This document shows, one piece after another, positions 7,815 through 16,170 of a DNA stretch of 64,000 bases. The DNA comes from Micromonospora vinacea (GTDB lineage: Bacteria; Actinomycetota; Actinomycetes; Mycobacteriales; Micromonosporaceae), in the NCBI RefSeq assembly GCF_015751785.1, contig NZ_JADOTY010000001.1, positions 3,038,001 to 3,102,000 on the forward strand, read 5' to 3'. A model generated the notes under the pieces. That model saw only the letters and a program-made list of their open reading frames with translations. It had not been told where the DNA came from and did not search any database. Made by a program: the position numbers and the translations under genes. Position 1 is the first letter of the stretch; each line of letters begins with the position of its first letter.

Positions 7815-9026
7815 GTGACCGTGACCTCTGTGGCCTGCGCCCCCTGGCGGATCGCCTGGGCCGAGCGCGAGAACGAGCGCCGGCAGCGCGCGTACCGCGA
7901 CGCCACCGACGCCTGGCGGCACCGCGACGACCACCTGGCCCGACTCCGCATCGAAGCCGCCAGCTTCCTCGGGTGTACGCAGCCCCGCACCGGCCTACCG
8001 GTGGAGCTCGACGACGACGAACTCGTCTTCCGCGTCCTCCCCGTCGCCACGCTCGTCGAGGCCGAGGCGCGACACATCCCCGGCCTGCCCAGGCCGGGCG
8101 GCTTCAGTTCCTTCGCCGAGACTTCTTCAGAGGCCCTGCCGGCGGGCCTGCGTGTCGTCGACACCGGCATGGCCGTGGTGACCAGCCGACGGGTGGCCTT
8201 CGACGGTGGTGAACACCGGCGCGAGTGGCGGTACGACGACCTGGTCGGCCCGGCCCACCACCCCAGTGTTCCGGTCACCCTGCTGCCCGACCGCGGACGA
8301 CTTTCCGGCCTCCTGGTCCCGGCGGGTGCCGTGGTGAACTTCCGCTTCTATCTCACACTCGCCGCTGCCGACGATCGCGCTGCCGTCATCGCGCAAGTCG
8401 ACGGGTTGCTGGCCGCGCACCGGGCCGCCCGGCCTGCACCCGTTGTGTTGGTGGACCCCGACGACGCACCGCTGACGGCGGTACGGCCCGACCGGCGGGC
8501 ACTCGGCGCTGCCGCCGTCGCGGCAGTGGTGTTCGTGACGCTCGGCCCGGCTGCTCTGGGTCCTGGCGCGTGGGGTCCTCGCGGGCCGGTTCCCACGGCG
8601 GAGATCGTCGCTATAGAGGTGCCGAGGGCTGGCGCCGTCCTCGTTCCGATCGGTCCCGTCGGGCCGGTGCCACCCAGGTCGCGGGTCGGCTCGGCCGACA
8701 GTGCCGTATGGAGCCCGCCGCACGCCCCGACTGCCCGGCCGTCGGCTGTCTCCACAGTGGCGGAAGCCGCTGTCGCGGTGGCCCTGCCGCCGACCGCTGC
8801 GGCGTCGGTCGCCCCGACCCCGTCGGCCAGTTCGCCTGGTCCGGTTCCCGCCACGGAGCCGCCCGCGTCAGTCTTGCCGACGCCGCCCGTCGCGTCGGTC
8901 TCGCCGACGCCGACCCCGACTGTTACGGCGACACCTTCGCCGGATCCGGGACTGCTGGCGATCTGCCTGGACCCTCTTCAACTGCCGTTGCTGGACCCGC
9001 TGCTCTGCCCGTCTCCGGCGCCCTGA
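7815..9026 (+). CDS. Membrane-anchored protein with cytoplasmic bPH-like domain and Pro/Ser/Thr-rich tail (paralog B)
   Basis: 403 aa from a GTG. Residues 1-215 align end to end with the 5240 protein: an N-terminal RRQRAYRDATDAWRHRDD helix, VVDTGMAVVTSRRVAFDGG, a REWRYDDLVG segment, LSGLLVPAG, and a closing helix AAVIAQVDGLLAAHRA. A hydrophobic segment around 238-258 should cross the membrane. The remaining about 145 residues are a low-complexity Pro/Ser/Thr/Val tail ending in a short Leu/Pro/Cys-rich stretch, unlike the Cys-rich domain of paralog A. The conserved half is therefore cytoplasmic and the divergent half is outside. No good ribosome site is visible, so the start may be a few codons off. 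Confidence 0.65.
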   Translation: MTVTSVACAPWRIAWAERENERRQRAYRDATDAWRHRDDHLARLRIEAASFLGCTQPRTGLPVELDDDELVFRVLPVATLVEAEARHIPGLPRPGGFSSFAETSSEALPAGLRVVDTGMAVVTSRRVAFDGGEHRREWRYDDLVGPAHHPSVPVTLLPDRGRLSGLLVPAGAVVNFRFYLTLAAADDRAAVIAQVDGLLAAHRAARPAPVVLVDPDDAPLTAVRPDRRALGAAAVAAVVFVTLGPAALGPGAWGPRGPVPTAEIVAIEVPRAGAVLVPIGPVGPVPPRSRVGSADSAVWSPPHAPTARPSAVSTVAEAAVAVALPPTAAASVAPTPSASSPGPVPATEPPASVLPTPPVASVSPTPTPTVTATPSPDPGLLAICLDPLQLPLLDPLLCPSPAP

Positions 9027-9050
9027 TCATCGTCCTCTTCCCTGCGCGGC

Positions 9051-9095
9051 TCAGTTCGTGGTGCCTCAGTTCGTTGCGCCTCAGTTCATGGCGCT
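9051..9095. repeat. Three tandem 15-bp repeats duplicating a stop region
   Basis: Three head-to-tail units begin TCAGTTCGTGG, TCAGTTCGTTG and TCAGTTCATGG. On the minus strand each unit carries an in-frame TGA, so the VOC gene ends with three in-phase stops 15 bases apart. The two units nearest the gene end are outside the coding region. It looks like local slippage duplication. Confidence 0.7.
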
Positions 9096-9509
9096 GAAGT
9101 CGGGGACGGTGAGGGAGCCGTCATCCGCGAGGGTGAAGCCCGGGTTCCAGGCGATCTCCCAGAGGTGGCCGTCCGGGTCGGCGAAGTAGCCGGCGTAGCC
9201 GCCGTAGAAGGTCTCCCGGGCCGGCTTGGTGACCGTGGCACCAGCCTTGGTCGCCGTGGCGATGACCTCGTCGACCTCTGCCCGGGAGCGGACGTTTTGA
9301 GCGAGGGTCATCGCGCCGGTGCCCGGCCCTTCGATGCCGGCGTCGTCGGCTAGCTTGTCGCGGCCCCACAGGACGAGGGCCAGGCCGCCGGCCTGGAAGA
9401 AGACCGTCTCCTCGACCTCCTGGCCCTGCCAGCCGAGCTGCTCGTAGAACGCCTTCGCGCGCGCTACGTCCGAGACGCCGAGGGTGATCAGGCTGATCCG
9501 CTGCTCCAT
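9081..9509 (-). CDS. VOC (glyoxalase/bleomycin-resistance fold) family protein
   Basis: 142 aa from the ATG at 9509 (a TTG three codons earlier is possible). The fold signature is two beta-alpha-beta-beta-beta modules: ISLITLGVSDVARAKAFYEQLGW at the start, and TFYGGYAGYFADPDGHLWEIAWNP near the end, where the last E is the usual metal ligand. This C-terminal version (F-x-D-P-D-G-H-x-W-E) is typical of small actinobacterial VOC proteins of unknown substrate, including fosfomycin- and bleomycin-resistance relatives. It is divergent from the hydrolase at 9607. Confidence 0.85.
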   Translation of the reverse strand: MEQRISLITLGVSDVARAKAFYEQLGWQGQEVEETVFFQAGGLALVLWGRDKLADDAGIEGPGTGAMTLAQNVRSRAEVDEVIATATKAGATVTKPARETFYGGYAGYFADPDGHLWEIAWNPGFTLADDGSLTVPDFSAMN

Positions 9510-9606
9510 GGTCTTCAACCTAACGCGCGATCATTCCGCTTCGAGGCAGGCAGGACCGTGCCGACCTTAGCGGCAGCCGATGGCTGTTGATCTAGGATTC
9601 CAGGTC

Positions 9607-10371
9607 ATGCGGGAGTTCTTCACGGTCGGCGGCCGGAGTCTTTCCTATCTCGATTTTGGCGGTCCGGGAAACCCGCTCCTTGCTCTGCACGGGCACTACA
9701 ACGAAGCGTCGGCATTCGCGTCGCTGGCTGAGGCGTTGGCACCGCAATGGCGGGTGATCGCGCTCGACCAGCGTGGGCATGGAGAGTCCGACCGTGCCGA
9801 AAGCTATGAGCGAGACGATTACGTTGCCGACGTCGCCGCGTTCCACCAGCATCTGAAGGTCGGCCCCGCCGTGGTGCTGGGTCACTCACTGGGCGGGGTG
9901 AACGCCTACCAGTACGCCAGCCGGCACCCGGATCGGGTCACCGCGCTGATCGTCGAGGACATCGGCGCGGTCGTGGACTGCGACTGGTCGTTCACCACCA
10001 GCCTTCCTCGCCGCGCGCCATCCCGCGATGCACTGGCCTCGGCCCTGGGCGGGGCGGCTCCCTATCTGGAGTGCTCCTTCCGCCAATCGAAGGACGGCTG
10101 GGGCTTCTCGTTCGAGATCGATGACACTGTGGCGTCCCAGAAAGCGCTCAACGGTGACCACTGGAAGGACTGGACAGCGGTGTCCTGCCCTACCCTTCTG
10201 ATTCGCGGAACACGCAGTGACGAGCTGACGGCCGATCACGCTCGCGAGATGATCGCCCGTCGCCGCGGCCAGGCTCGGCTCGTCGACCTGCCAGCAGGTC
10301 ACGTCGTGCATCACGATGCTCAGGCGCAGTTCCCCGCTGCGGTCGGTGCCTTCCTGTCCGAGCTCGTTTGA
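9607..10371 (+). CDS. Alpha/beta-fold hydrolase
   Basis: 254 aa. Visible elements are the oxyanion HG strand (LLALHGHYNEASAF), the DQRGHGESD loop, the nucleophile elbow GHSLGG (Ser at about residue 100), and a late acid/His pair ending in LPAGHVVHHD, the last catalytic histidine. The ATG at 9607 follows CCAGG; an ATG at 9580 lacks a ribosome site. It belongs to the haloperoxidase/epoxide-hydrolase-like branch and the substrate is unknown. It is followed by a tail-to-tail junction with the helicase gene. Confidence 0.85.
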   Translation: MREFFTVGGRSLSYLDFGGPGNPLLALHGHYNEASAFASLAEALAPQWRVIALDQRGHGESDRAESYERDDYVADVAAFHQHLKVGPAVVLGHSLGGVNAYQYASRHPDRVTALIVEDIGAVVDCDWSFTTSLPRRAPSRDALASALGGAAPYLECSFRQSKDGWGFSFEIDDTVASQKALNGDHWKDWTAVSCPTLLIRGTRSDELTADHAREMIARRRGQARLVDLPAGHVVHHDAQAQFPAAVGAFLSELV

Positions 10372-10431
10372 GTCAGGGAAGTTTCAGCCCTGCCTCGTGA
10401 GCTGCGAGACGGTCGAGGCCCGCGAGGAGCA

Positions 10432-13400
10432 TTAAGCGGCGATGGTCCGGGCGGTGGCGTACACGTCGGCGGGTAGGGCGTGACGGAGCTGCCACAGGAC
10501 GCGCATGGGTCGGTCGCCGGTGTGCGAGTCGTAGGTCATGGTGCCGGCGTAGAGGTACGGCGGTGCGCCCAGGTCGCGGTCGGCGATGCGGGTTTCCCGA
10601 ACGAAGAGGTGCACGGTCGAGCCGCCCGAGGTGTACCGCTGCCCGGTCGTCGACGCCGCAGATGTGGTGCTCTGCGACTCCCATTGGAACAGGGTGTCGG
10701 TGATGGCCCGGTCGGCGTACATGGTGGTGGGGGAGTAATGGGCCTCCGACTTGACCAGGGTGACGAAGAAGAGGTCGGCCTGGGCGTCGGGCAGCCACTT
10801 CACCCCCTCGCGCAGCGACCCGGGGTTGGTCATCCCGAAGGCCGCGCATGCCTCGTTGCGGCTGTACCGGGCGTGCACGCGCAGGGGCACCGCACCGGGC
10901 GCGGCGGTCGGCGTGACCCGGTGGATGCGGTCCCGCAACACCTCGGCGACCTGCCGCAACTCGGCGCAGCGGGCCGGCTCCTTCCACAGCCGCGCCAGCC
11001 GCTCGTCCCGCGTCGCGAGGGGGACGTTCGGTCCCCAGAGGCTGAAGTGCAGCATGTCCAGCAGCCGGCCGTTCCCCGCGTACACCTGCTGGCCTGGCGC
11101 GGGCGGTCCGGCCGCGACCCTCGTCAGCAGCTCTAGCCGGTCGATGTCGTCGGTGTGCAGCATGCGACCGATGGCCCGGCCCAACTCACGGTCATCGGGG
11201 CCGGTTGTGGACGTCTCGATGCCGGCGAGCCGCCGCAGGCCGGTCCAGCCGCCGACGCTGGCCGATCGGTACACGTCCTCGATCTCCAGGCCGGTCTCCC
11301 GCAGGAATGTCGCCAGGCTGACGTCGCCGAGCTGCCGCAGCTCAGAGACGAGCCCGGCCTTCGAGGTGGGCAGCGCCGATCGCAGGTTGGCGAGCACTAC
11401 CTCCTTCGCCACCCGGTCCAGTTCGACGTGGCAGCCGCTCGGCAGGCTCGGGAAGTCGTCGCGGACCGCCTCGGTGATCGCCCGCCGGCTGACCCCGGTC
11501 AGGGCACGCCACCGCAGGTCGAAGCGGAAGTTCGCGTGCTGCCCACCGATGAAGTCGAGCACCGTGAGGCAGGGCTTGTCGTCGTCCAGGCGCAGGCCAC
11601 GGCCGAGCTGTTGCAGGAAGATCGTTGCGCTCTCGGTGGGCCGCAGCATCAGGATCGTGTCGACCATCGGCAGGTCGACGCCCTCGTTGAACAGGTCCAC
11701 GGTGAAGAGCACCCGCAGCTTGCCGGCCTTGAAGTCCCGCAACAGCGCGGCCCGATCGGTGCCGGCCTTTGAGGTCACCGCCGCCGCCTCGACACCGTGC
11801 TTTCTGAACCAGGCGGCCATGAACTCGGCGTGCCCGATGCTGACGCAGAACCCGAGCGCGCGCATCCGCCCGACGTCCACCTTCTCGCGGACCGCCCGCA
11901 GCACCGTCCGCGCCCGAGCATCATTGCCGGTGTAAATGGTGCTCAGCTGCGTCGGGTCGTAGCCCTGCCCGCGCCTCCAGGTGACGTGCGACAGATCCAC
12001 GTCGTCGTGCAGCCCGAAATACTGGAACGGCGCCAATAACTGCCGCTCCAACGCGTCCCACAGGTGCAGCTCGACGGCCGCGCGCCCGTCGAACCACCGG
12101 CGCACGTCGCCGCCGTCGGCCCGGTCGGGGGTCGCGGTCAAGCCCAGGAGTACGCGGGGACGCAGCCGCTCCAACAGCCGCGTGTACGTCGGCGCTTCCG
12201 CGTGGTGGAACTCGTCCACGATCACCATGTCGTACGCCTCGGGATCGACCTCCCGGCGGTGCAGGGACTGAATGGAGGCGAAGACGTGCTTCCAACCGTT
12301 CGGCTTCTCGCCCGCGACCAGCGTCTCGCCGAAGCTACCGTCGCCCATGACCTGCCGGAACGTGGACAGGCTCTGCCGCAGGATCTGCTCCTGATGAGCG
12401 ACGAAGAGCAGCGAGTCAGCTCGTTTCGCCTTGTGCAGCCGGCGGTAGTCGAGGGCGGCGACCACGGTCTTGCCGGTGCCGGTCGCCATCACCACCAGGT
12501 TGCGCCAGCGCCCGTGCACCAGGCGCTCGGCATCCAGGTCGGCCAGGATCTCGGCCTGATACGGGTACGGGCGCACGTCCAGATTCGAGATCGCGGTCGG
12601 GGCATCGTCGCGGCGCTCCCCGCTCAACGCCTGTCGTAGCCGTTCGGCGTCCCGGGCCGCGTCGTACGCCTCGAACGCCGGATCGTTCCAGTAGTCCTCG
12701 AACGTCGCCGTGAAGGTGTCGATGACGTGCGGCTGCTCCATGTTCGAGATGCGCACGTTCCACTCCACGCCGTCCACCAGCGCGGTCTTCGACAGGTTCG
12801 ACGAGCCGACGTACGCGGTGGTGGTGCCGTTGTTGCGGCGGAAGAGCCACGCCTTGGCGTGCAGGCGGGTGGTCCTCGTTTCGTACGACACCTTGATCTC
12901 GGCGCCCAGCTCGGCGAGCCGGTCTAGCGCTCGCTGATCGGTTGCCCCGAGGTAGGTGGTGGTGATGACGCGGACCTTGCCGCCTCGGGCAATCAGCTCG
13001 CGGATGGCTGGCTCGACGATGCGGAGGCCGTACCACTTGATGAACGCGCACAGCAGGTCTACCTGGTCAGCGGAGGCCATCTCGTGGTTGACCTCGTGGC
13101 CGATGCGCGGCTGGTGGCGGCCGTTGACCAGCAACGCGCCAGTGGAGAGGGGAGTGGTGGGGCGCTGCGGAAAGGTGGGCTCCGCGGGTGGTGTTGGTGG
13201 GGCGGCGATGGCGTGGAGCAGGTGCTTCGCGTCGATTACCTGGTCCTGATCGGTCGCTGCCTTGGGGCTCAGGGTCGCGATGGCTTCGGCGATCTGGTTC
13301 GCCATTGCGATCTGGTGGTGAAGCTTGTCATCGCCGCTGGGGAGGGACTGGAGGGCTCGGGCAGCCAGGGTGGCGATGTGGCGGGCGAGGGTTTGGTGGG

Positions 13401-13515
13401 CGTCGGCGGAGTCGAGTTTGTGGTGTTGGATCAGGGCGGGATCGACATGCTGGAGCCGGTCGGCAAGCTCGCGTGTGATCAAGTGTTCGTAGACACCCCG
13501 CTCAAGATCCGTCAT
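10432..13515 (-). CDS. PLD nuclease-DEAH helicase-DUF3427 protein
   Basis: 1027 aa. Residues 125-285 form a phospholipase D-type (HKD) nuclease-like domain with H219-A-K221 and G-S-S-N about 17 residues later. Residues 315-500 are the first RecA lobe of a superfamily 2 helicase, with Walker A ATGTGKT (344-350) and DEFHH (434-438), then LGLTATPDR. The second lobe ends in QQLGRGLRLDDDKP. The last about 400 residues, including SLREGVKWLP and LFFVTLVKSEAHYSPTTMY, match DUF3427. This arrangement is widespread in accessory regions and is generally regarded as a candidate restriction or phage-defence enzyme; the exact function is unproven. It is a single gene with the second HKD motif unclear, so the PLD part may act as a single-motif dimer. 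Confidence 0.85.
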   Translation of the reverse strand: MTDLERGVYEHLITRELADRLQHVDPALIQHHKLDSADAHQTLARHIATLAARALQSLPSGDDKLHHQIAMANQIAEAIATLSPKAATDQDQVIDAKHLLHAIAAPPTPPAEPTFPQRPTTPLSTGALLVNGRHQPRIGHEVNHEMASADQVDLLCAFIKWYGLRIVEPAIRELIARGGKVRVITTTYLGATDQRALDRLAELGAEIKVSYETRTTRLHAKAWLFRRNNGTTTAYVGSSNLSKTALVDGVEWNVRISNMEQPHVIDTFTATFEDYWNDPAFEAYDAARDAERLRQALSGERRDDAPTAISNLDVRPYPYQAEILADLDAERLVHGRWRNLVVMATGTGKTVVAALDYRRLHKAKRADSLLFVAHQEQILRQSLSTFRQVMGDGSFGETLVAGEKPNGWKHVFASIQSLHRREVDPEAYDMVIVDEFHHAEAPTYTRLLERLRPRVLLGLTATPDRADGGDVRRWFDGRAAVELHLWDALERQLLAPFQYFGLHDDVDLSHVTWRRGQGYDPTQLSTIYTGNDARARTVLRAVREKVDVGRMRALGFCVSIGHAEFMAAWFRKHGVEAAAVTSKAGTDRAALLRDFKAGKLRVLFTVDLFNEGVDLPMVDTILMLRPTESATIFLQQLGRGLRLDDDKPCLTVLDFIGGQHANFRFDLRWRALTGVSRRAITEAVRDDFPSLPSGCHVELDRVAKEVVLANLRSALPTSKAGLVSELRQLGDVSLATFLRETGLEIEDVYRSASVGGWTGLRRLAGIETSTTGPDDRELGRAIGRMLHTDDIDRLELLTRVAAGPPAPGQQVYAGNGRLLDMLHFSLWGPNVPLATRDERLARLWKEPARCAELRQVAEVLRDRIHRVTPTAAPGAVPLRVHARYSRNEACAAFGMTNPGSLREGVKWLPDAQADLFFVTLVKSEAHYSPTTMYADRAITDTLFQWESQSTTSAASTTGQRYTSGGSTVHLFVRETRIADRDLGAPPYLYAGTMTYDSHTGDRPMRVLWQLRHALPADVYATARTIAA

Positions 13516-14166
13516 CCACGCAATCTAATCGTCGCGACGCTGACGCGTTGCCCTGACTAGGCGTCGAATTCCAAGTGTCGGGTCGCTGACAGATGAGCAA
13601 ATCGGTGTGCAAGCATGATGGAACCGGTGCCTTGGGCCAGCCGGTGCGCGCTGCAGCCCTTGAAGTCCGCGCGGCAAGGTCGCTACCTGCGCAAACGACT
13701 CCTCAGTCGAAGCTCATTAAATCATTGGCTTCGACTTCCTAGGTAATGGGCAGCGAAGACGGGCGGCTCGCTTGGCTGAACGGAGTGATCAATGGGACTC
13801 CCGCTGCTGCGCTCTGGCCGGTAATCTCCCCGAGCACCTCTTTGGAGAGGTTGGGCCGATGCTTGTTGGGTTAGGGGAGGTGCCACTTGCTGAAGTGTCA
13901 TCTGTGACAACCGCTGCGGCCTGTCCTGTACTCGGGTAGCGACCACGGCACGGGGCTGGCTCGATGTGCGGAGCCATAACGCCCAACCTGGTAGTGCGCG
14001 TGAGTCTGGGACCGGACATCAGCCCAACACAACCTCTCCTCTCTGGATCTGATGGCTCGATGTCACTCTTCCGTCGGTACGAGCTGGGACCACTCGTGCG
14101 CCTTCCCTGGATTCTGTATTGGATCAAGTGTTTTCGAATTATCCCAACGATTGAGAGCTCGGCACT
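13516..14166. other. Gene-free intergenic region of an accessory island
   Basis: 651 bases between the divergent helicase and SepF-like genes with no convincing coding frame: the short frames on both strands have random composition and no ribosome sites. GC drops compared with neighbours. Two structures are visible: a 9-bp inverted repeat AGTCGAAGC (13705-13713) and GCTTCGACT (13728-13736), and a small hairpin ACCTCT-TTGG-AGAGGT at 13836-13851. It probably holds promoters for both flanking transcription units, possibly with an unrecognised non-coding RNA. Confidence 0.5.
13705..13736. promoter_or_regulatory. 9-bp inverted repeat in the helicase/SepF-like intergenic region
   Basis: Perfect arms AGTCGAAGC and GCTTCGACT are separated by 14 bases containing an AT-rich core (TCATTAAATCATTG). 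It sits about 190 bp upstream of the helicase start and 430 bp upstream of the SepF-like gene. It could be an operator, a transcript hairpin or a recombination remnant; the sequence alone does not decide. Confidence 0.35.
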
Positions 14167-14610
14167 GTGACAGAGCGGTCTGTCGAATTAATTGCGTTTG
14201 TCGCGCTGGCTGCGCTGGCCATTGCTGCTTATCGGTTGGGTGCTCGTCCCGTGGTGACTCGGGGGCGAAGTGCAGATCTTCGCGGTGTGTGCCGCCGAGA
14301 TCATGCTTCAGAGCTAGAACGCTCTTTGGATTCGGCGGTACGGGCAAATTCATATAGGGTCGATCGCGATGCGGCTCCCGGTGTGCGTTTGGAAGCGGCT
14401 TTACGCGTGACACCGGGCGACTTCGCTACCGGTGCTGCTGAGATCGCTGAAATCCTTCAGGCGGGACGAGTCGCTTCCATCGACCTGTCTCAAATGGAGC
14501 AGTACGAGGCAGCGCGTCTGGTGAACTATTGCCATGGCTTGACGGTCATGGCAAATGGCTGGATTTTTCGCCTGGCTCAAAGCGTAATTGTTATAACTCC
14601 CGGTTCTTGA
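14167..14610 (+). CDS. Membrane-anchored SepF-like protein
   Basis: 147 aa. Residues 8-24 are a transmembrane helix (LIAFVALAALAIAAYRL). After a charged linker, residues 76-145 match the SepF/DUF552 core: EIAEILQAGRVASIDLSQM, then ARLVNYCHGLTVMANGWIFRL and IVITPGS. Housekeeping SepF carries an amphipathic membrane-binding helix, polymerises into rings and tethers FtsZ to the membrane. This version has a true TM helix instead. It is not in a division (dcw) cluster and lies in a low-GC island with a TTA codon at position 8. It is followed 16 bp later by a SLATT gene and is probably co-transcribed with it. The role is likely a specialised scaffold or sensor rather than the cell's main SepF; this is inference. 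GTG start with a weak ribosome site. Confidence 0.7.
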   Translation: MTERSVELIAFVALAALAIAAYRLGARPVVTRGRSADLRGVCRRDHASELERSLDSAVRANSYRVDRDAAPGVRLEAALRVTPGDFATGAAEIAEILQAGRVASIDLSQMEQYEAARLVNYCHGLTVMANGWIFRLAQSVIVITPGS

Positions 14611-14626
14611 GGTAGAAGGAGCTTCC

Positions 14627-15463
14627 TTGCCTACGCCTAGCCAGCAAGAGCAAGTGTTGGTACTGAACCATGCTATTCGGCAGACGGAGCATGAGCTAGA
14701 GTACGCGCGAATGCGCCACCGATGGTCGAACCTATCAATGGCCTTCGGTCCAGTACTGCTTGTCGTGCTCTACGCCTTGTATTGGCTGCCCTGGCTAACT
14801 GGCAGTACGAAGAGGGTCGTCCTTACGCCCGCATTCATTGTTGCCATCCTGTTCGGCGTTGCGGCCTACTTACTCAAGCGGTATCCCGGCGGGTATGTAT
14901 CGAAGGGTGCCTCAATTCGTGCACCTCGTCCGTCGGAAAGCGACCTCGAGCTCAAATTGGCCCGCTTGCGTGACGAGCGGAAGCTCGTGGTGGCTAGTCT
15001 GGAAGGCGACCTAAAGGTCCGCCGAGTCGCATATAAGGAGGACGCCTATTTCGATATCGATCAACTGAGGAGTGAGAGTAGGCAATATAGGCTCGTCAAC
15101 AACATCTTTCAAGGCTTTCTAATTATTGGATCCCTGGCGGCGACGGGAATCGCAGGAATCTCCGAGAAGATGACGTGGGACCGTTGGACGGTGCTCGGTA
15201 TCACCTTCCTTGTCGGTACTGCGAGCGGCTTCATGGGTTACTTCAAATACAAAGAACGTAGCTTTTACTTGCAGCAAACCGCCGATGCGATTGAGGCAGA
15301 GTGGGAGGCTGTCGAAGTTGGTGTCGGGAGGTACAAGCGCATCCCCTCGGAGGAGGAGCAGTTGGCCGAGTTTGTTGAGGAAGTGCATCGCCTAAAATCG
15401 GAACAAAAGAAGCGTCAGCAGAACCTTGAACAGCCTCCAGAGTCGCGAAATCAGGGCGAGTGA
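14627..15463 (+). CDS. Four-TM SLATT-domain (DUF4231-like) membrane protein
   Basis: 278 aa. The TTG start is supported by AGAAGGA six bases upstream. Two TM helices (about 36-56 and 63-85) are followed by a long charged helix (about 98-150), then the SLATT core: RQYRLVNNIFQGFLIIG, TM3 to about 183, TM4 (WTVLGITFLVGTASGFMGYF), and the signature ERSFYLQQTADAIEAEW with a final Y in VGVGRYK. SLATT proteins are predicted pore-forming effectors in nucleotide-signal and other conflict systems. The tail (about 245-278) is charged and disordered. Codon use is far from the window norm, including a TTA codon and many AT-ending codons; 15061-15120 contains 26 G/C of 60. It likely forms a module with the SepF-like gene. 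Confidence 0.75.
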   Translation: MPTPSQQEQVLVLNHAIRQTEHELEYARMRHRWSNLSMAFGPVLLVVLYALYWLPWLTGSTKRVVLTPAFIVAILFGVAAYLLKRYPGGYVSKGASIRAPRPSESDLELKLARLRDERKLVVASLEGDLKVRRVAYKEDAYFDIDQLRSESRQYRLVNNIFQGFLIIGSLAATGIAGISEKMTWDRWTVLGITFLVGTASGFMGYFKYKERSFYLQQTADAIEAEWEAVEVGVGRYKRIPSEEEQLAEFVEEVHRLKSEQKKRQQNLEQPPESRNQGE

Positions 15464-15481
15464 TCCTCTGTTCTATCGTCG

Positions 15482-15534
15482 GCACTGCGCTGCTAGGGCA
15501 GTGCATAAGCCCTGGGGCTCGGCGGAAAATCCGC
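15482..15534. terminator. Two hairpins between the convergent SLATT and GNAT genes
   Basis: GCACTGC (15482-15488) pairs with GCAGTGC (15498-15504) across a 9-base loop, 18 bp after the SLATT stop. A second hairpin, GCGGA-AAA-TCCGC, is at 15522-15534. They lie between convergent transcription units and can serve as a bidirectional terminator, although a U-rich tract is not evident. Confidence 0.5.
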
Positions 15535-15609
15535 TGGGCGGGTCGTGTTGCTTGTGTATGCGATCTCAGGACGGTTCTGTGCAGACTGTCTTCAGAGTCG
15601 GCCACCACG

Positions 15610-16170
15610 TTAGCTAAAAGGACGAGGGCAAATTGGGGCGGTGCGGACCATGACATCGAAGGTTGGTGCAGTTTCCCAGTTGGGGCGCAGCCTGGTGACC
15701 TTGTTCCAGCCCCAGGAGCGGTACGCCATCTGGGCGGCAGCATTTTCGGGACGGACCAAGAGCGTGGACCGCGGTTCAGCCCGGCCCGCGACCAGCTCGT
15801 CGTGCAGCGCCGCCGCAATGCCCTTACGTCGCCAGGCACGGTGTACCAGCAGCTCGCTGATCGCAAAGGTGCGTTTCCCGTCCTCCTCGGTGAACCCGGG
15901 CGGCACGGGCTCATGGATGCCCTCCCACCACCGTGTCTGCGAAGGTAGCGGAAAGCCATAGATGTAGCCGACCAGGGCCTCATCGACCGATGCGGTAATC
16001 AATTCCCATCCAACTCGCTGCATGTGTAGGTCAAGCTGACGTCGGTAGCGGTCCTCGCTGTGGAACTCGCCGCCACCCGCGTAGACCTTCAGGTAGAGAC
16101 CCACGAGCTGATCGAGGATTTCCTTAGCCTCGTCGGCGCTGTAATGACGAAGTTGCAGGCCCTCGATCAC
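15610..16170 (-). CDS. GNAT-family N-acetyltransferase
   Basis: 186 aa. The central core FAISELLVHRAWRRKGIAAAL contains the R/Q-x-x-G-x-G/A acetyl-CoA pyrophosphate loop (RRKGIA), followed by TLLVRPENAAAQMAYRSWGW, the usual strand 5/helix alpha-4 pattern. It would transfer an acetyl group to an unidentified amine. The GTG start overlaps the stop of the upstream XRE regulator gene (GTGA), so the two are translationally coupled. The adjacent large regulator is of a type that often neighbours small enzymes in actinomycetes. Confidence 0.85.
   Translation of the reverse strand: MIEGLQLRHYSADEAKEILDQLVGLYLKVYAGGGEFHSEDRYRRQLDLHMQRVGWELITASVDEALVGYIYGFPLPSQTRWWEGIHEPVPPGFTEEDGKRTFAISELLVHRAWRRKGIAAALHDELVAGRAEPRSTLLVRPENAAAQMAYRSWGWNKVTRLRPNWETAPTFDVMVRTAPICPRPFS

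Noticed and set aside
13789..14127. 112-codon minus-strand frame in the island intergenic region
   Set aside because: Random composition, no ribosome site and no recognisable fold.
14167..14610. The SepF-like gene as the cell's housekeeping sepF
   Set aside because: It has a TM helix instead of the amphipathic anchor, lies outside any division cluster, and has foreign composition.
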